A stretch of DNA of 64,000 nucleotides from Chrysogorgia sp. JL179-B06 (GCA_035772405.1 JAYKKM010000382.1:277501-341500); one strand, 5' to 3'; shown: positions 43,552 to 56,037, counted from the first letter of the stretch. Numbers and translations are program-made. Notes: a model not told the origin generated them from the letters alone.

Positions 43552-44725
43552 TCAATGTTTTATCGTCTTTAATAATGCTGAACGACAGAGGTTCTTAGAA
43601 GGGAGAAAAACCGTACTTTTTAAAGTGCCATTCCTGAACAGTTTTGTTTTTGGATAGACGATACAAAATTGGTTATCAGTATGGGTATTAGTGTGAAGGT
43701 AGTGTAAATAAGGATTTACACTACCATGTTGTATTTGAAAATGTGTGTAAATTTTAATACTTAGTGAATAACAAGTTCTAAACACCGCATTAATTGATGC
43801 CTTCATAAAATTACGTCTTTTCCAGTTAAAAAATAATCTGCATTTTTGTCATGAAATTTCAATATAATTTCTAATTATAACTAGTTAGAATATGTGCTCT
43901 GATATTCTTTAAGCCAATTGTCTTTATTAATACTTAATGAAACATTTGTAACCGTGACACTTGTGATAAGAACACTCGGAACTGCGTCACTCGCGTCGCA
44001 GGCATTCCGATAAGAAACGATTAAGAACTGACTTTGATAACTTCATATCCTGTAATATTTATAGTCCTTTTATGGTAATAAATTATTGATACCATTTACA
44101 TATAAATGATTGATATATAAAATAAACATTAGTCTGTGTGTTTAACCTCTGAAGTTAAGGGGGGAGTTAACCTAAACTTTGACTCAAATGGTAATTTTCT
44201 TTTTTTTGAAGAATTAAAATCTTTGAAGCCTACTTAATTATCTCTATTGCATTTTATTTGTGAAGCGTTCGAAACAATCCAGTTTTCTCCTTGATTTCCT
44301 CAGTGTTTAGATAAACCGCGTGGGAAAAGTACTGGGAACGAGGTTGTTGTTTGGTCACTACTAGAGCGTAATGGCTTCTCGTGGCAGGACGTATTTGTAC
44401 GTTTCTGTTGTGTGAAAGCCTGAAAGGACTTAACTATCGGTAACCAGCTGGGTAAAGACATCATAAAGTCTCGTGATCCCGATCCTTTTCACACGAAGAA
44501 CTGTGTGATATAAGTACTGCGCGATTCGTGTCATCTTTTCCTTTTCGTTGGAGACACATTGGGAGGCTGGTTTTAAGTCCGTCTCGGGGCAAGTATAAAT
44601 GTGTAAATTTGACTTCATATATGTGAAATAGATGCATTGAAGTATGGCTCTAGTATTTCAAAATGTTTGAATGGTGACTTGCCTCGAGACGTGATATAGG
44701 TTTGCTGTTTTGTAGGACGGTTGGT
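43552..44725. other. 3' flank of the transporter, no gene
   Basis: AATAAA-type signals occur near 44090-44125 (GGTAATAAATT, AAAATAAACATT) and could terminate the transcript. Nothing else recognised. Confidence 0.4.
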
Positions 44726-44729
44726 TGGG

Positions 44730-45517
44730 TGGGGTTTGACTACATCACGGGCGTTCGTTGCGGGTGACATCGATATATTTGGTCAGCGGACAACTTCGTT
44801 TCTTCGTAATCTGTTCGTAGCCGATTCGTAGCCAGCACATTATACCATTTAAGATCATGAAATTTTAAATGGCATAAAGATTTATCATTATCATGAATCA
44901 GAGGCCACGGAAGAACCTAAAATAAGTGGGCACTGCCAATAAGAGACACCTTGGTTTAAATTTTCAAAATAATTGTATAATTTAAAACGTTGTACGGTTG
45001 TAATAGTTAGTACCTGTATACATATCTACAGCAATGTCATACTTCTAACGAAAATGGTACATTAATTCTTCCCAGAATAGGCAATATGCCGCAGTAAACC
45101 TTAACCACCACATGCCACATTTATAAAAAGGGCATTTTTACTTCAGAAAAAGGGCACATTTTCTAAATTTTGAAAAAAAGTGGGACATCTGCCACCTGTG
45201 CCCCTGGTTCCGCTGCCTCTGTCATGAATCCAATAACCCTAATAGAACCCAACCCCAACACAACAGCAATCCTAACCCTAACCCCCCGCCTTCAGTGTCT
45301 TCCTAACCCTACCCCCGCCTGTTTTTCAATCCACTTCTAAAAAAATTTACAAATATTTTAATATGTGTCGTATTTAAAACAATGCATGAACTCGTTGCGA
45401 ATCCTGCTAAGACGAATTAACGAACGAATTACGAAGCAAAACGAAGTTGACCGCTGACCGAACATATCGATGTCACCCGCAACGAACGCCCGTGATGTAG
45501 TCAAACCCGGTTGGGTG
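44730..45517. mobile_element. MITE ~0.79 kb with ~100-bp TIRs
   Basis: GGTTTGACTACATCACGGGC...GGTGACATCGATAT at about 44733 is the complement of ATATCGATGTCACCC...GCCCGTGATGTAGTCAAACC near 45465-45510. Similarity continues inwards through the GTCAGCGG/CCGCTGAC and ACTTCGTTT/AAACGAAGT parts. The interior includes CCTAACCCTAACCCCC-type telomere-like text at about 45276. Confidence 0.82.
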
Positions 45518-47726
45518 CTGTCCAATTTTCCAAATATATCCCATAATGCACTAGGGTCGTAATGGCAATTAAAAAGCAGGTCGTGTCCCTCCTGGCAATC
45601 TCACTCACAGGCTATCTCATTCTCTGATTATGAGCATGGTCTAAACTATAGCATAAATAGTCCAAAATATCATTGGATCTGTTAATTGTAAAGTTAGAAG
45701 TCTCCTGCTCCATATGTGACTCCCGAAGGGCATCTTCGCGACGAGTTCGCATCAGCTCGATCGCTTGCCGGCGTTTTTAAGTCATGCCAAATACTATATA
45801 TAGCGATACTATTCAAAAGCATCGCATTTAATCATGCACTCACTACTGATTTACCATTCCACGCCATTTCTGAAAGCCCTGTTCGTCTCTTGTATATTGA
45901 TAAAATATTGACAAAATTAAAACAATTCGTATTATGCGTGCGAAAATGACCCTTCTCCATCTAACATTAATGTAAGCGGAATGCCATTGACCATTTAGAA
46001 CCTTTTTAGAACTTTCTATATATATTTTACCTTTATCTCCATTTTTCTCAGAATGTGCTTTCTGCGTGTTTGAGAAAGAATATCTTGAGAAGAATTTAAC
46101 CAATTGATTTGAAAAAAAAGAGCATAGAACTTTTTGGAGTTATTTTTGTATCAAAAGATACTGAGATAAATGTGACCAAAATTAAGGGTAAACATTTACC
46201 CAAATTTTAAACAGGCACAGAGAATAAAGTATTTAATATTTCAAAACGTTCTATGCTCATTACCATAAACAACCTTTGTGCCTTAGATCAGTGTGAAAAT
46301 ATTTCAATTCCATGTATTCTACAGCAAGATATCTTTTCTCAAGTACACTCTGATTGTGCAGAGTATCAGGTTACAATGTTTGATCAGTATCACGTTACAA
46401 ATTAACTTTATGGAAAACTAATACATGTAGCTACATTCTGTGACTTATAAGCTTTCCACCGATATATAGTTTTATATGGTTTGCATTAAAGCCCTGGATG
46501 GTACAATTCATTGTAAAAAAGTCAGCATTTTTAGGTGTACTCCCCCCTTAAGTTGTGCTTTGGGCTTCGTATTCGAGACGATGCCAACGGCACAAAGGCC
46601 AACATAAGAAAACATTTCCAATTATAGCTAGTATTATATAAACCAAGGCTGAGAAATGAATAAAAAATAAATCCATTGCAAATGGCAGCCATTTTGAGTT
46701 TTTGTTTTCATGGTACTCTTAATCTCTTCATTAAATGCACTCTTCTCACAATTAAATAATTTCACTTCTCACGACCAACAGAATGATGTAATTTCTCATG
46801 TATATAATAAGGTCGTTTTTTCTTTCGGAGATATCTCTTTTTGAACATTTCTATTTGCAAGAAAAAAACGAGACGAAAAAAGCCGAAAGAGGCATGGGAC
46901 GAATCACCTTAGAAGTATGTGATTAAGTGAAATTCCTTTTTTTCGTCTTATTCATTGGAAAATCCAAACACAACATATCTATCTCGCTTTGACGATAATT
47001 ATACAAAAGAATACACAAGATATAACTCTTATGAGCGACTTCCGTCCTTTAAGTTAATAGTGCTTTTTGTCCATTTATAATTATTTCCTGATGGGCTGAA
47101 AAACACCAAAATTGAACCACCTCTTTGTTCAATTGATATTTTTAGAAATAACCTTAACTGTTGCGAAAGGTATACATAAATTACATAACGCGAAAGAAGG
47201 TTACTGTGATGTTAGAAAGACTTGACGCATGTAAACAACAGTAATTGTATGTACTAGATATTTATGTTTAGTAAAGGAAAAGTACACAACAGAGTCTGAG
47301 ATGCCAAGAGAGCTGAATTTAGAGCGTTCTTGTTATTGGCAGGAATGTCCGTTTTCCTGGACGAGAGTGGATATGTAAATTACATGTGCTTAACATTATC
47401 AAAGCCTTGTTCACACGAGTGACATAAACATAAGCAACGAAAACAAAGCACGACGTTTTCTCTGGGACGTACGAAGGCAAAACAACGAGAATTTTTCTTT
47501 GCTTCCTCTTTTGTTTTGCTATTGCCTTATGCTTCTTATGCTTGGCTTATGCTTCTAATGATTATGGTTATGTCGAAAGGCTTGACTTCATTCCTTTGTA
47601 TTGCCTTTTGTCTTGTCATTATGATTATGCTTTCGTGTGAAGCAGACTTAAGCATAAACCTAAAATACGAATCCGCAATAATCCCCTCGCCTTTTCTACC
47701 ACTTCAATACAATAAAATGAGTAGTG
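45518..47726. other. No gene recognised
   Basis: AT-rich DNA without supported frames (longest 100 aa, low complexity hydrophobic). No clear inverted repeat was found. Confidence 0.45.
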
Positions 47727-47809
47727 GGCAGCGGTGGGATTCGACCCGCCACCCTATCGAAATGACTGTTACCTTAAACCAGCGCCTTAGACAACTCGTC
47801 CACGCTGCC
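47727..47809 (-). tRNA. tRNA-Leu(AAG)-like sequence, probably a pseudogene or tRNA-derived repeat
   Basis: On the minus strand 83 nt begin GGCAGCGTGG and end CCCACCGCTGCC. They have a D-arm (GAGTTGTCTAAGGC), an anticodon arm with loop TTAAGGT (anticodon AAG), a long variable region and a T-arm. The length fits a type II tRNA-Leu. The anticodon and D stems have mismatches, and the T-arm carries a GGCGGGTCGAA change, so function is doubtful. Confidence 0.55.
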
Positions 47810-48056
47810 AATTTGTAATACTTTATCCGCTATAGTTCTCGTGACATTGCTATGCTTTAGTGCGAGTTTTTTCTGCGTTTACCTAAAATGTAAATCCTTA
47901 TTCCCATCATGTAATTGGTACACGGTGAGTTCTTTCTACGCTTATATAAAATTTAAACCCGTATTCGCATCATGTAATACATTTCATTCCTGACCATCTC
48001 TAGAAATAATTAAGAAAAATAATTTACGGTAATGTCAATAAAATAAAATGAGCAAT

Positions 48057-48106
48057 GGCAGCGGTGAGATTCGAACCCACGCCATAGACAACTCGGCCAC
48101 GCTACC
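48057..48106 (-). pseudogene. Truncated tRNA-Leu-like sequence
   Basis: GGTAGCGTGGCCGAGTTGTC joins directly to GCGTGGGTTCGAATCTCACC with the anticodon arm deleted. Flanking text (AATAAAATGAG(T/C)A) is shared with the copy at 47727, so the pair is likely a duplicated or dispersed tRNA-derived repeat. Confidence 0.65.
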
Positions 48107-48109
48107 AAT

Positions 48110-48440
48110 GCTTACAAAATAACAAAAATAACTCTCACGTCAATGGATAACGTAAGGTGAGCTCTTTTCTACAAAGCATTAAAATCCATCCAAATTATCA
48201 TTGTCAAAAATATGTCATTAATTTCCTCGATAAATTATAATTGCTGCCGTAGGCAGCTCACTAATCTTGACTTGGTGGTTGTGTCTCGTGCCCAGTCTTC
48301 TTCGCGGAACTATGTACAGTATTGAATGTCCACAGATTTATGACGTTTTGTGACGTAACTCGTAGATGTTCGTATAATCGCCGGATACGGAAACTATCCG
48401 AATCAAATGTTCGGAACTAGCCGAAGCTATGATACTTTTG
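48110..48440. other. No gene recognised
   Basis: No supported feature. Confidence 0.4.
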
Positions 48441-48599
48441 ACTGTGCGCACTAGATAGTAGTCGCCAGAACCATGTTGAGCCCGCCAACACCACTAACGC
48501 AGCGGTAACATGTTCGTCGTAAATATTACGAACCATTTCGCCAAACGGTCGGAACTCGGAAAGCGAAATTAGGTGTACTGCCGAAATAGTGAAATAGTT

Positions 48600-48875
48600 A
48601 GACTTGCTTCAAGTCTGCCTCTTTGATTGTTTTGGGTTTGTTTAAAGATGGGTTTGTTTCGAGAAGACGTGTTTGTTTCGAGAGTGATTTGGTTTCAAAG
48701 ACGAGTTTGTTTCGAGAAGACGGGTTGTATTCTCGAACCCTTTATTACCCAGGAGGTCTCCAATTGACGAGTAAAATCGTCTGGCGTTGGCCAGAGTAAA
48801 ATACTAAATCACTCTTGGGCATGAAAGTGTTAAACAAACCCGAAACAATCGAGAGGCAGATTTGGAGCAAGTCTA
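48600..48875. mobile_element. Inner MITE
   Basis: AGACTTGCTTCAAGTCTGCC...GGGTTTGTTTAA and its complement (48830-48875) bound a GTTTCGAGA-rich interior. A relative lies at about 12106. Confidence 0.75.
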
Positions 48876-48893
48876 TGAAATAGTGTGGAAGTT

Positions 48894-49021
48894 GTCTAAC
48901 GTTTCGAGCGAAGGCCCTTCGTCAGAGAGTGAAACGTAAACTGTGAAATAATAACTGAGTGATTATTTCACTTTACGTTTCTCTTTCTCTGACGAAGGTC
49001 CTTCGCTCGAAACGTTAGACT
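48894..49021. mobile_element. Inner fold-back repeat
   Basis: GTCTAACGTTTCGAGCGAAG...GTGAAACGTAAA and TTTACGTTTC...CTTCGCTCGAAACGTTAGAC are almost perfect inverted repeats of about 50 bp. Confidence 0.8.
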
Positions 49022-49560
49022 ACTTACACGCTATTTCTGCCGTACACCAACCTTTTTACTGAAATATTTTATTTGTATTTTTACACTGCCTACGCAGCAC
49101 AACACGTTTTATCACTTATTTAAAAGCATCTATGACCATAGTAATGCAATGCGCATAAATAGTTTCAGTCGGCAAATATTTTGACAGTCGACAAATATAT
49201 TTTGGCAGTCGACAAATATATTTTGACAGTCCACTTTTGAAACCTCGCAGCATACGTCGTTGTTGCGATTGATATTTCGAAATCCCGAATAACGTCGTTC
49301 TAGCTACATATCCGTTGGCTATCGATGCCGGACAAAATCAAATTTACTGGTCTAGGATTGAGAGTTTGTCATGTATTAATTGTCTGCATGAACGCTCTTC
49401 TCCACGTGCGCGTATAAAGATACTAAATATTTACATATTTTGAAATAATGTGTGGTAGATTTACGAGCGTTTTGCGACTGTTTTACGACGAACATGTCAC
49501 CGCTGGGTTAGTGGTGTTGGCGGGCTCAACATGGTTCTGACGACTACTATCTGCGCACCA

Positions 49561-50545
49561 CTTTTGACTGCTGAGGTTGGTTGTTGATTTCAGTGAGAAA
49601 AGATTCTCTTGTCAAGGTAAGGCGACTAGTTTCAATTATCAGCATATTTCTCAAGGGTCAAGGGATATAACGGCTTTTATGTTCTATTTTTATCTTCTAT
49701 TTTTAGGTGTATATTGGACTGGTGTATTATATAGTTCAATCACAGGATTCTGATCAACATTCTGATCAGACACTATCTGTGTGGAATCACACCACTCGAA
49801 TTAAACGAATCCACTGTGCTCGTCAAAAAGCTAAACGAAGCCATTGTGCTCGTTAAAATCAAACCTAGCGAAGCGAAGTCGTGGTGCTCGCTAAAACAAT
49901 ACAAACGAAGGTATAATTTGTACCTGTTGACTGTTGACTGTCGACATTCGGACATTGTTATTACTATTATTAAGTATATGGATACACTATCTCCTCAACT
50001 TTTGGCACTACATCTATTTATGCTATGATCACATCACTATTTACGCTATGATCAGCACTAACATCTGACTTGGATTTGAGGAACCGAAATGGGTTCTACA
50101 ATGGTTTGTATACAAAGCTGTATGTGGATACACTGTATAAATTATTTACCTCAACTTTGTGAATATTCAATGGACAATGGAAATTATTTGTGTGCCATGG
50201 ATAACCATAATATTTCATGGTATGCAGTAAAATACAATATTACAAGTTCTTTGGGAAAATAAAATACAGTGGTTGCAGTGCACCGTTACGACAATTACAG
50301 TATAATATGTGAAGTCGTGGACATGTCCAATGAACTAATACATCACAAAGATCTCCTTGAAACTTGAAAGTATTGCATTCTCAACAAGAAGTCCAATAAA
50401 AGTTAGACAATATAAATAATCGTGCAACAATATCGTAAACATCTGTTGCATACCTTATGACATACCTATTTGTTTAGCAGTGCTTTGCCATAACATATCA
50501 AACACTTGCAATTCCACTGACAGCTTTGCCACAGTAAGAAGCATA
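49561..50545. other. No gene recognised
   Basis: No supported frame. (A/C)GAAG-containing short repeats around 49800-49910 (AAACGAA(T/G)CCA...GTGCTCG(T/C)). Confidence 0.4.
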
Positions 50546-50712
50546 GTAGTATAGCAGGTAGGGCTGCGAGCCCAATCGGTGTCAACCGTAAATATAACAC
50601 CAAAAAACATCACCAAATTTGCCAAGTCGCGACTCGACAAATTTGGTGATGTTTTGGTGTTATATTTTACGGTTGACACCGAATAAGCTCGCAGCCCTAC
50701 CTGCTATACTAC
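50546..50712. repeat. Near-perfect palindrome
   Basis: GTAGTATAGCAGGTAGGGCT...AACACCAAAA and its complement pair over about 80 bp with the centre near 50630 (AAGTCGCGACTCG). Confidence 0.85.
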
Positions 50713-50849
50713 TACAGCAATCGTTAGTCAATCTAGACACCCTTCGCACGTTTTCTACTAAATTGGTGTCAAACACATGCGAGACTAGCGAAACAACACC
50801 AAATTTATACCAAATCGCGACTCTCGCTAAATTTGACAACATTTCAGCC

Positions 50850-51258
50850 ACATTTAAAAAATAGTCGTTTCAAAATTCTCACAAATTTATGTCAAATTAC
50901 ATTTAGGAAAAATAGAAAGTGTCGTTTCAACATTTTCGCGTGTTAAAAAATAAAATGTGGTACGAGCCCACTCTCACATATTAAAAAATAGAGAGTGTCA
51001 TTTCAACATTTTCACATTTTTTTTTGTCGAATCACATTTAAAAATAGAAAGTGCCGTCTCAACATTTTCGCAAATTTGTCAAACCGCATTTAAAAAATAG
51101 AAAGTGTCGTTTCAACATTTTCACAAATTTGTCAAATCACATTTTCACAAATTTGTCAAATCACATTTAAAAAATAGAAAGTGTCGTTTCAACATTTTCA
51201 CAAATTTGTGTCAAATCACATTTAAGAAAAATAAACATTTCAACGTTTTTACAAACTT
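50850..51258. repeat. ~54-bp tandem repeats next to the Polinton-like region
   Basis: About seven units containing ACATTTAAAAAATAGAAAG and GTCGTTTCAACATTTTCAC, then (A)AATTTGTCAAATC. Length varies by indels. They end about 100 bp before the first viral-type gene and could be subterminal repeats of the element. Confidence 0.8.
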
Positions 51259-51361
51259 ATGTATCGTAAAAGTGTCTCACGCGTGATAAAATTGCCACCT
51301 GTTATGCAAATTAGATTATTGTCACCTGTTAATAATTGATTAGTCCGTTTGTTCACTATTT

Positions 51362-54300
51362 TCAGCGTTTGTCGCCTCTCACTTCAATATTTTTGTGACC
51401 ATACGCGTAGGAGTCAATACCATTTTCTAAAAGGTATCGTTTATCATCAAAACAGGATAGCGACACTTTGTTAATTTCGTAACTACCGAGCTGATGTTTG
51501 ACACTTCTAATGGTCTTCATTGTGTGTCGCAATTGTTTCTGCTCAAGTAACACACTTTTGTAATCTTCGTGTCTGATCACTTTTTTAATTATATTCTTTC
51601 TAATACCTTTAGCGGTTTTCCCGCCGCCTCCACCCTCTTTCAAATAGCTATACATTTTACTGCGCAACCCGACGAACTCGACAATTGGCGTTCCAGCGCA
51701 CTCGTCCTTCATCTTCCCAATAACTTTCTTATTCTCTCTAAAAAAGAATGGGCTGTCTGCAGGATAGTCGCTATTGTCGAACTTTTCGCACTCCATCATA
51801 AAGTCGGAATAAACGTCGTCAGTTTTGATTACAATAGACTGTCAGTGTCAGTGAAGTGCAATCTACAGGTGTCGCTAGAGTACTTTTTCATAATGTAATT
51901 ATAGTGAAAATTGTACATCAGCGTTTTACTCAAGTCTAGTATGCACATACCCACATATGCAGGTCTATTTAGTGTCAACGTTTCTTTAACCTTATGGACA
52001 GCGACTAAGTTCTCGCTAAATATTTTGCAAGACACGAACGTCGGCTTCGAGACAAGCTTTTCTAATTTCTTCGCGGTGGTCACTAATCTTACGTCCACAC
52101 GCTTCCTCAAGTTTTCCATCGTTTTTCCGAACACACTGTTGTTCATTAACTTGAAGAAGTCCTTCTCAAAAGCGTTCTTAGCCGCAGTTCTTTTGACTGT
52201 GTTAAAGTCGATGTACTTGCCTAGCCACTTGGACTGGTCAAACTGCAGGACCCTGTGAATCTTATTGATTTTTAATCCAAGATCCATGTACAACTGCAGA
52301 TTTCCGTAGTGACACACATACTTTTTTTTGTTCATCAAATTAGTCACCAGCTTCTTCACACCGCCAACACTCACATTAAACTTATTTTTAATTTTCGTGC
52401 AGTACTCCGACAACATGTCAACGGTTATCTCCATCTTCTCAGGAGCCAGCGGGTAATCGTTATGTAGGTCATGCAAATGGTCTGGATACTCCAAGTCGAC
52501 CTCGAGCAGTAAACCTTTTTTACTATTGTTGTGATAGTCGTGCAGATTAACTTTTTCTATTTCTTTCTCAGTCAACCACTTGAAGCCGCCCGTGGGTAGA
52601 CTTCGACTCATTGCCCATCCATACAAATTGTTGGCGTCAAGGTACATTAGATACTTCGACTCTTGCGCTTTGTCATACCCTTCCATGTATTTATTATTCG
52701 CCACACCATGTCTGTTGCAAATGTAGCTCACACCACCACGCATACCTAATTCTACAAACTGGAACATGTCGATGTCGGACAATAATTCGAGTTCTACTCC
52801 AGTCATCTTTAACATAGCATCCCAAGCCAATCCGGGCGATGTAAAATAATGACACGGGTCTAATTTATACTCGCGATGGCATGTCTTTCTAAAGTTCTCA
52901 AAAACGTCGGCGAGCAAGAGCACATCACTTTTCAAATACAGGTCGTGGTACCCACCCATATTTTTAACGTCAAAGTAGTCCCACACATCGATGGCGCGCT
53001 CGTGCATTTCTTCCGTAATGTGCTCGTCATTCAGAACGCTGTAAAAGTCTTTTTTAGAGGGTAGCTCGCTTTCATCGAATTTTTCAAAGGAGTCCATATA
53101 ATCATAGGGGTAGACTCCCTTTCTTGTCATGAGTGCCAACCCATCGTCGCGAAACACTTCTGACGTGTATTTGAAAGCGTCCCTTGGTAGGTTCTTCACC
53201 AAGTTGTCTAGACCACTACTCATGAACTGAAAGCTGTCCAAGAACACCAAGTTTTTTCCAAGCATGAACGCCATGTACTTCTCCATGTTGTTCGGTATCA
53301 CATTTATGTCTTGGCCAAACTTACCAATCTCCTGCATAATGAAATGGCTATCGTAGCCGCGTAAGTTATGAAAGATCACAGGAATTTTGTCAGTCAACTT
53401 AAAGTTCACGTTACAATCGCGATGTGCAGACCCTCTGTACTTACCTGACACGTGACAGTGGTCTCTCACTCTAACGTCAGCGTCAGTGTACTCAACACTG
53501 CAAATATGGCAACTTTTAGCCTCGTCAAAGTCCTTCTTATCGTCATCAGTCAGTATCATCTCTTTGTTAAAGTGACTCTCAGATGTTTCTTTACAATATT
53601 CGACAATTTCTAACATCTCCCCAATGAACTTGTTGACTGCGTTTTCACCACGATACACTTTTACTGGCTTACTGTACTCGTTATCGTAGCAACAAACTAA
53701 TTTATACCCATAACCACAGTCAACGTGTCTCTGATAAGCGTTTGTGTAGCTACACTCGCTTGACAGCTTTGTTGTGTGCACCTTCTGTGTGATAGCCTCG
53801 AAGTCTGCGTACACCACAAACGGCACATTTAGTTGTCTACTAAAATTCTCGTATTTTACTTTCGCGCCTTTTTGTGGCATTTTAATAGCTTGCTTCCCAT
53901 TGATGACCAAACATACTTCCACATGACGTTCAAGCACGTCCTCGCGGGTGAAACACTGCAAACAATACCTACAAAAGTGCTTTCTCGCCTTATACTTTGT
54001 CTGACGGTACATGAATTTGTTAAAATCGCGAATGTACACATAATGCTTGTTGCCCGCGTCGTTAGTTATCAACAATAGGTCCATATGCAGTCAGGATACG
54101 TCTCCTTAGAAACGTACACAGGGAATGGCTGCTTATCTTCGTACCCAAAAACATTTATGCTAATATCGTTTGCCTTTTCGATCTTGTTGTAGTCTTTGAG
54201 TGTGACTGGGAAGTCAATTCCGTCATAGTTCAGCTCGCCGACATGCCTAGCGTACTTCGACGTTCTATCGGAGTGTTTTCCAACAGGAAACTTATGCGCT

Positions 54301-55013
54301 AGGTGACACCATCTAAAGCATTTGTTGTCATCATCGTTATTTACGTTTATCAGACCCTTCATACTGTTGCGCAGCTCCTTTGGCAGCGCAATGTAGCTAC
54401 TCCCATGCAAAGGTCTGTAAATAGCGACGTTGACGTAGTGCACATCTATTTTGTCGATAGTCCATCCAGACCCCTCAGATAACCACCCGGCTATCCGCGT
54501 CAAAATCTGCTCCGACCCGCGATTGGCAACACCCTCGATGTCATGCTCGTTAATGACGACGAACGTTTCGCTGTTAAAGTAGGCAGTTTTGTACGTGGTC
54601 TTATCGAGTTCTAAAACTTTCTCAAAAGTGACCTTGACTGTCTCCACCACTTTCATTCCGTTGGTCTCACCCAGCTCGCGTCTCAAAAGGTTAGTGACAG
54701 CACTTCTACTACCATTTACCTGATTGATGTCTCTGTCGTCAATTACCTCGACTCCATAAGACCTTGTGAACCCTCTCAGTGCTCGATCCAACAGCTGCGT
54801 CGACGACGTGTCACTATGGTCTTCAACTGTGGGTTGTGTTTCTTGGTCTCCAAAAAAGCCGTGAACGTTGGTCGCTCTATCTGTTAGTAGGTTCACAGCG
54901 TCTGCATTTGTGTAGCTACCTCGAGTCGCACCAGTTCTAGCAAGTTTCTTATGCGTCCGCCCACCAACCTCGACTTGTCTTTTTGTCAGTGAGGTTTTCA
55001 CAGTCCGACTCAT
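51362..55013 (-). CDS. Protein-primed type B DNA polymerase (three frames, two breaks)
   Basis: Three consecutive minus-strand frames form one polymerase: 55013-54069 (314 aa, N-terminal region with RWCHLAHKFPVG), 54084-51829 (751 aa) and 51799-51362 (145 aa, C-terminal thumb-like part). The middle frame has a C-x2-C...H zinc finger at residues 38-58, exonuclease motif YADFEA (~92-97), RDHCHVSGKYRG, HNLRGYDSHF, polymerase motifs LDANNLYG and KLMNNSVFGKT, and DTDS at its very end. Breaks lie at about 54075 and at about 51825, right after DTDS. Total length of about 1200 residues fits Polinton PolB, which copies the element from a protein primer. Whether the breaks are mutations or assembly indels is open. 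Confidence 0.88.
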
Positions 55014-55023
55014 TGGCTTATAC

Positions 55024-55632
55024 TTATACTACACTTTTTTTCTTAACCCACTCGTTGTAATAACGATCGCCACTTTCGCACCACCCCAACTTTGGATACA
55101 CCACCCCAAACAGATTGTCGTCAAACAAGTCTTTCACCTTCCCGTCTTTGAGGTCTGACACCTTCTTGAGTGTCTCGACTCGTCTTCTGTGGCACAACCT
55201 AATAATGTAGTACCCGTATCTGCTGACGTTTCTACCCTTTATCAAATTGCATGAGTACAACACATTGACAACTTTCAAGAAGTCCTCTTTTATCAACTCA
55301 AGGTGCTCACCCTTCACAACGTTCCGTAGTCTCCTCCCCATCCACCAAGACCGTTTGTGGACGCTTTTTGGTCGCGTGAGCCTCATGTCGCTGTAACTCT
55401 GAGTGTAACCCCATTCGATGTCACCACACTTTGGACACGCGTACCCACCACATTCAGTCACATTTTTCACAACGTCACAATCCGAGCAGTAGTAGAGCCT
55501 AGGGGTGCCTCCGCACTCGACTTGTGTCTCACTCGCGATTTCGTCAATTGTGTAGCCGTAACTCATCTGCCTCATAAGTTTGTCCATCACTCTTATACTA
55601 CTCCAACATTTTTTTACCGAGTGAGTACCCAC
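55024..55632 (-). CDS. Zinc-ribbon protein of unknown function
   Basis: 202 aa. Two close CxxC pairs (YYCSDC about residues 47-52; YACPKCG about 69-75) suggest a zinc ribbon. A basic segment and a Trp/Tyr-rich C-terminus follow. A poxvirus-type late transcription factor (VLTF3-like) relationship is conceivable but unsupported. Its start overlaps the next gene by 19 bp; Met 16 (55587) would avoid the overlap. It lies 10 bp upstream of the polymerase start. Confidence 0.6.
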   Translation of the reverse strand: MGTHSVKKCWSSIRVMDKLMRQMSYGYTIDEIASETQVECGGTPRLYYCSDCDVVKNVTECGGYACPKCGDIEWGYTQSYSDMRLTRPKSVHKRSWWMGRRLRNVVKGEHLELIKEDFLKVVNVLYSCNLIKGRNVSRYGYYIIRLCHRRRVETLKKVSDLKDGKVKDLFDDNLFGVVYPKLGWCESGDRYYNEWVKKKSVV

Positions 55633-56033
55633 ACCGCTATTCCACCACCCAAACCTAGCGCGCTAACAAACAACAATTGGTACTCCTTCATTTCCGCACT
55701 CGGTTGGTAGTAATCCGCAACCCTCGGACTCTCAGTGAACACTCGTCCGCTGTACTGTATGGTCATTACGCTTCTAAGTTCTTCCAACGCATGGTTTGTG
55801 TCATTGATGTCAGCGTTAGCATCTGAGAGCATTTGCCGTAAACGCTGGATCTTATCTTTCTTGGCGACCTCATTCTCATACCACGCTTCTTTCGCGCTGG
55901 CTAACTGCTCCAACGCATGGTTATGCCTTTTCATCTCAGCTTCATAACCTGTGTGATTGAACTTTGAAAACATAAAGCCAGCGCCTGCAAAAGCCACTGC
56001 ATTAAATATCCCTCCAGCCACGACACTCGCCAT
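55614..56033 (-). CDS. Small membrane protein with coiled coil
   Basis: 139 aa. A hydrophobic helix at residues 3-22 is followed by a charged coiled-coil stretch at 28-95 (EMKRHNHALEQLASAKEAWY). YYQPSAEM leads into a second hydrophobic helix at about 117-138. Similar short proteins with a coil between two membrane segments occur in other Polinton-like gene blocks (recalled, not searched). Probably virion- or membrane-associated; function unknown. Confidence 0.65.
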   Translation of the reverse strand: MASVVAGGIFNAVAFAGAGFMFSKFNHTGYEAEMKRHNHALEQLASAKEAWYENEVAKKDKIQRLRQMLSDANADINDTNHALEELRSVMTIQYSGRVFTESPRVADYYQPSAEMKEYQLLFVSALGLGGGIAVWVLTR

Positions 56034-56037
56034 TAAC

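Larger units (their letters stand above)
48441..49560. mobile_element. Nested MITE complex, outer element
   Basis: The outer arms GTGCGCACTAGATAGTAGTCG...CCAGAACCATGTTGAGCCCG (about 48445-48520) and the complement (about 49485-49558) form TIRs of about 70 bp. Two further inverted-repeat elements lie inside: 48600-48875 and 48894-49021. Confidence 0.75.

Noticed and set aside
47516..47818. 100-aa hydrophobic ORF
   Set aside because: It overlaps the tRNA-Leu-like sequence and low-complexity T-rich DNA; no family resemblance.
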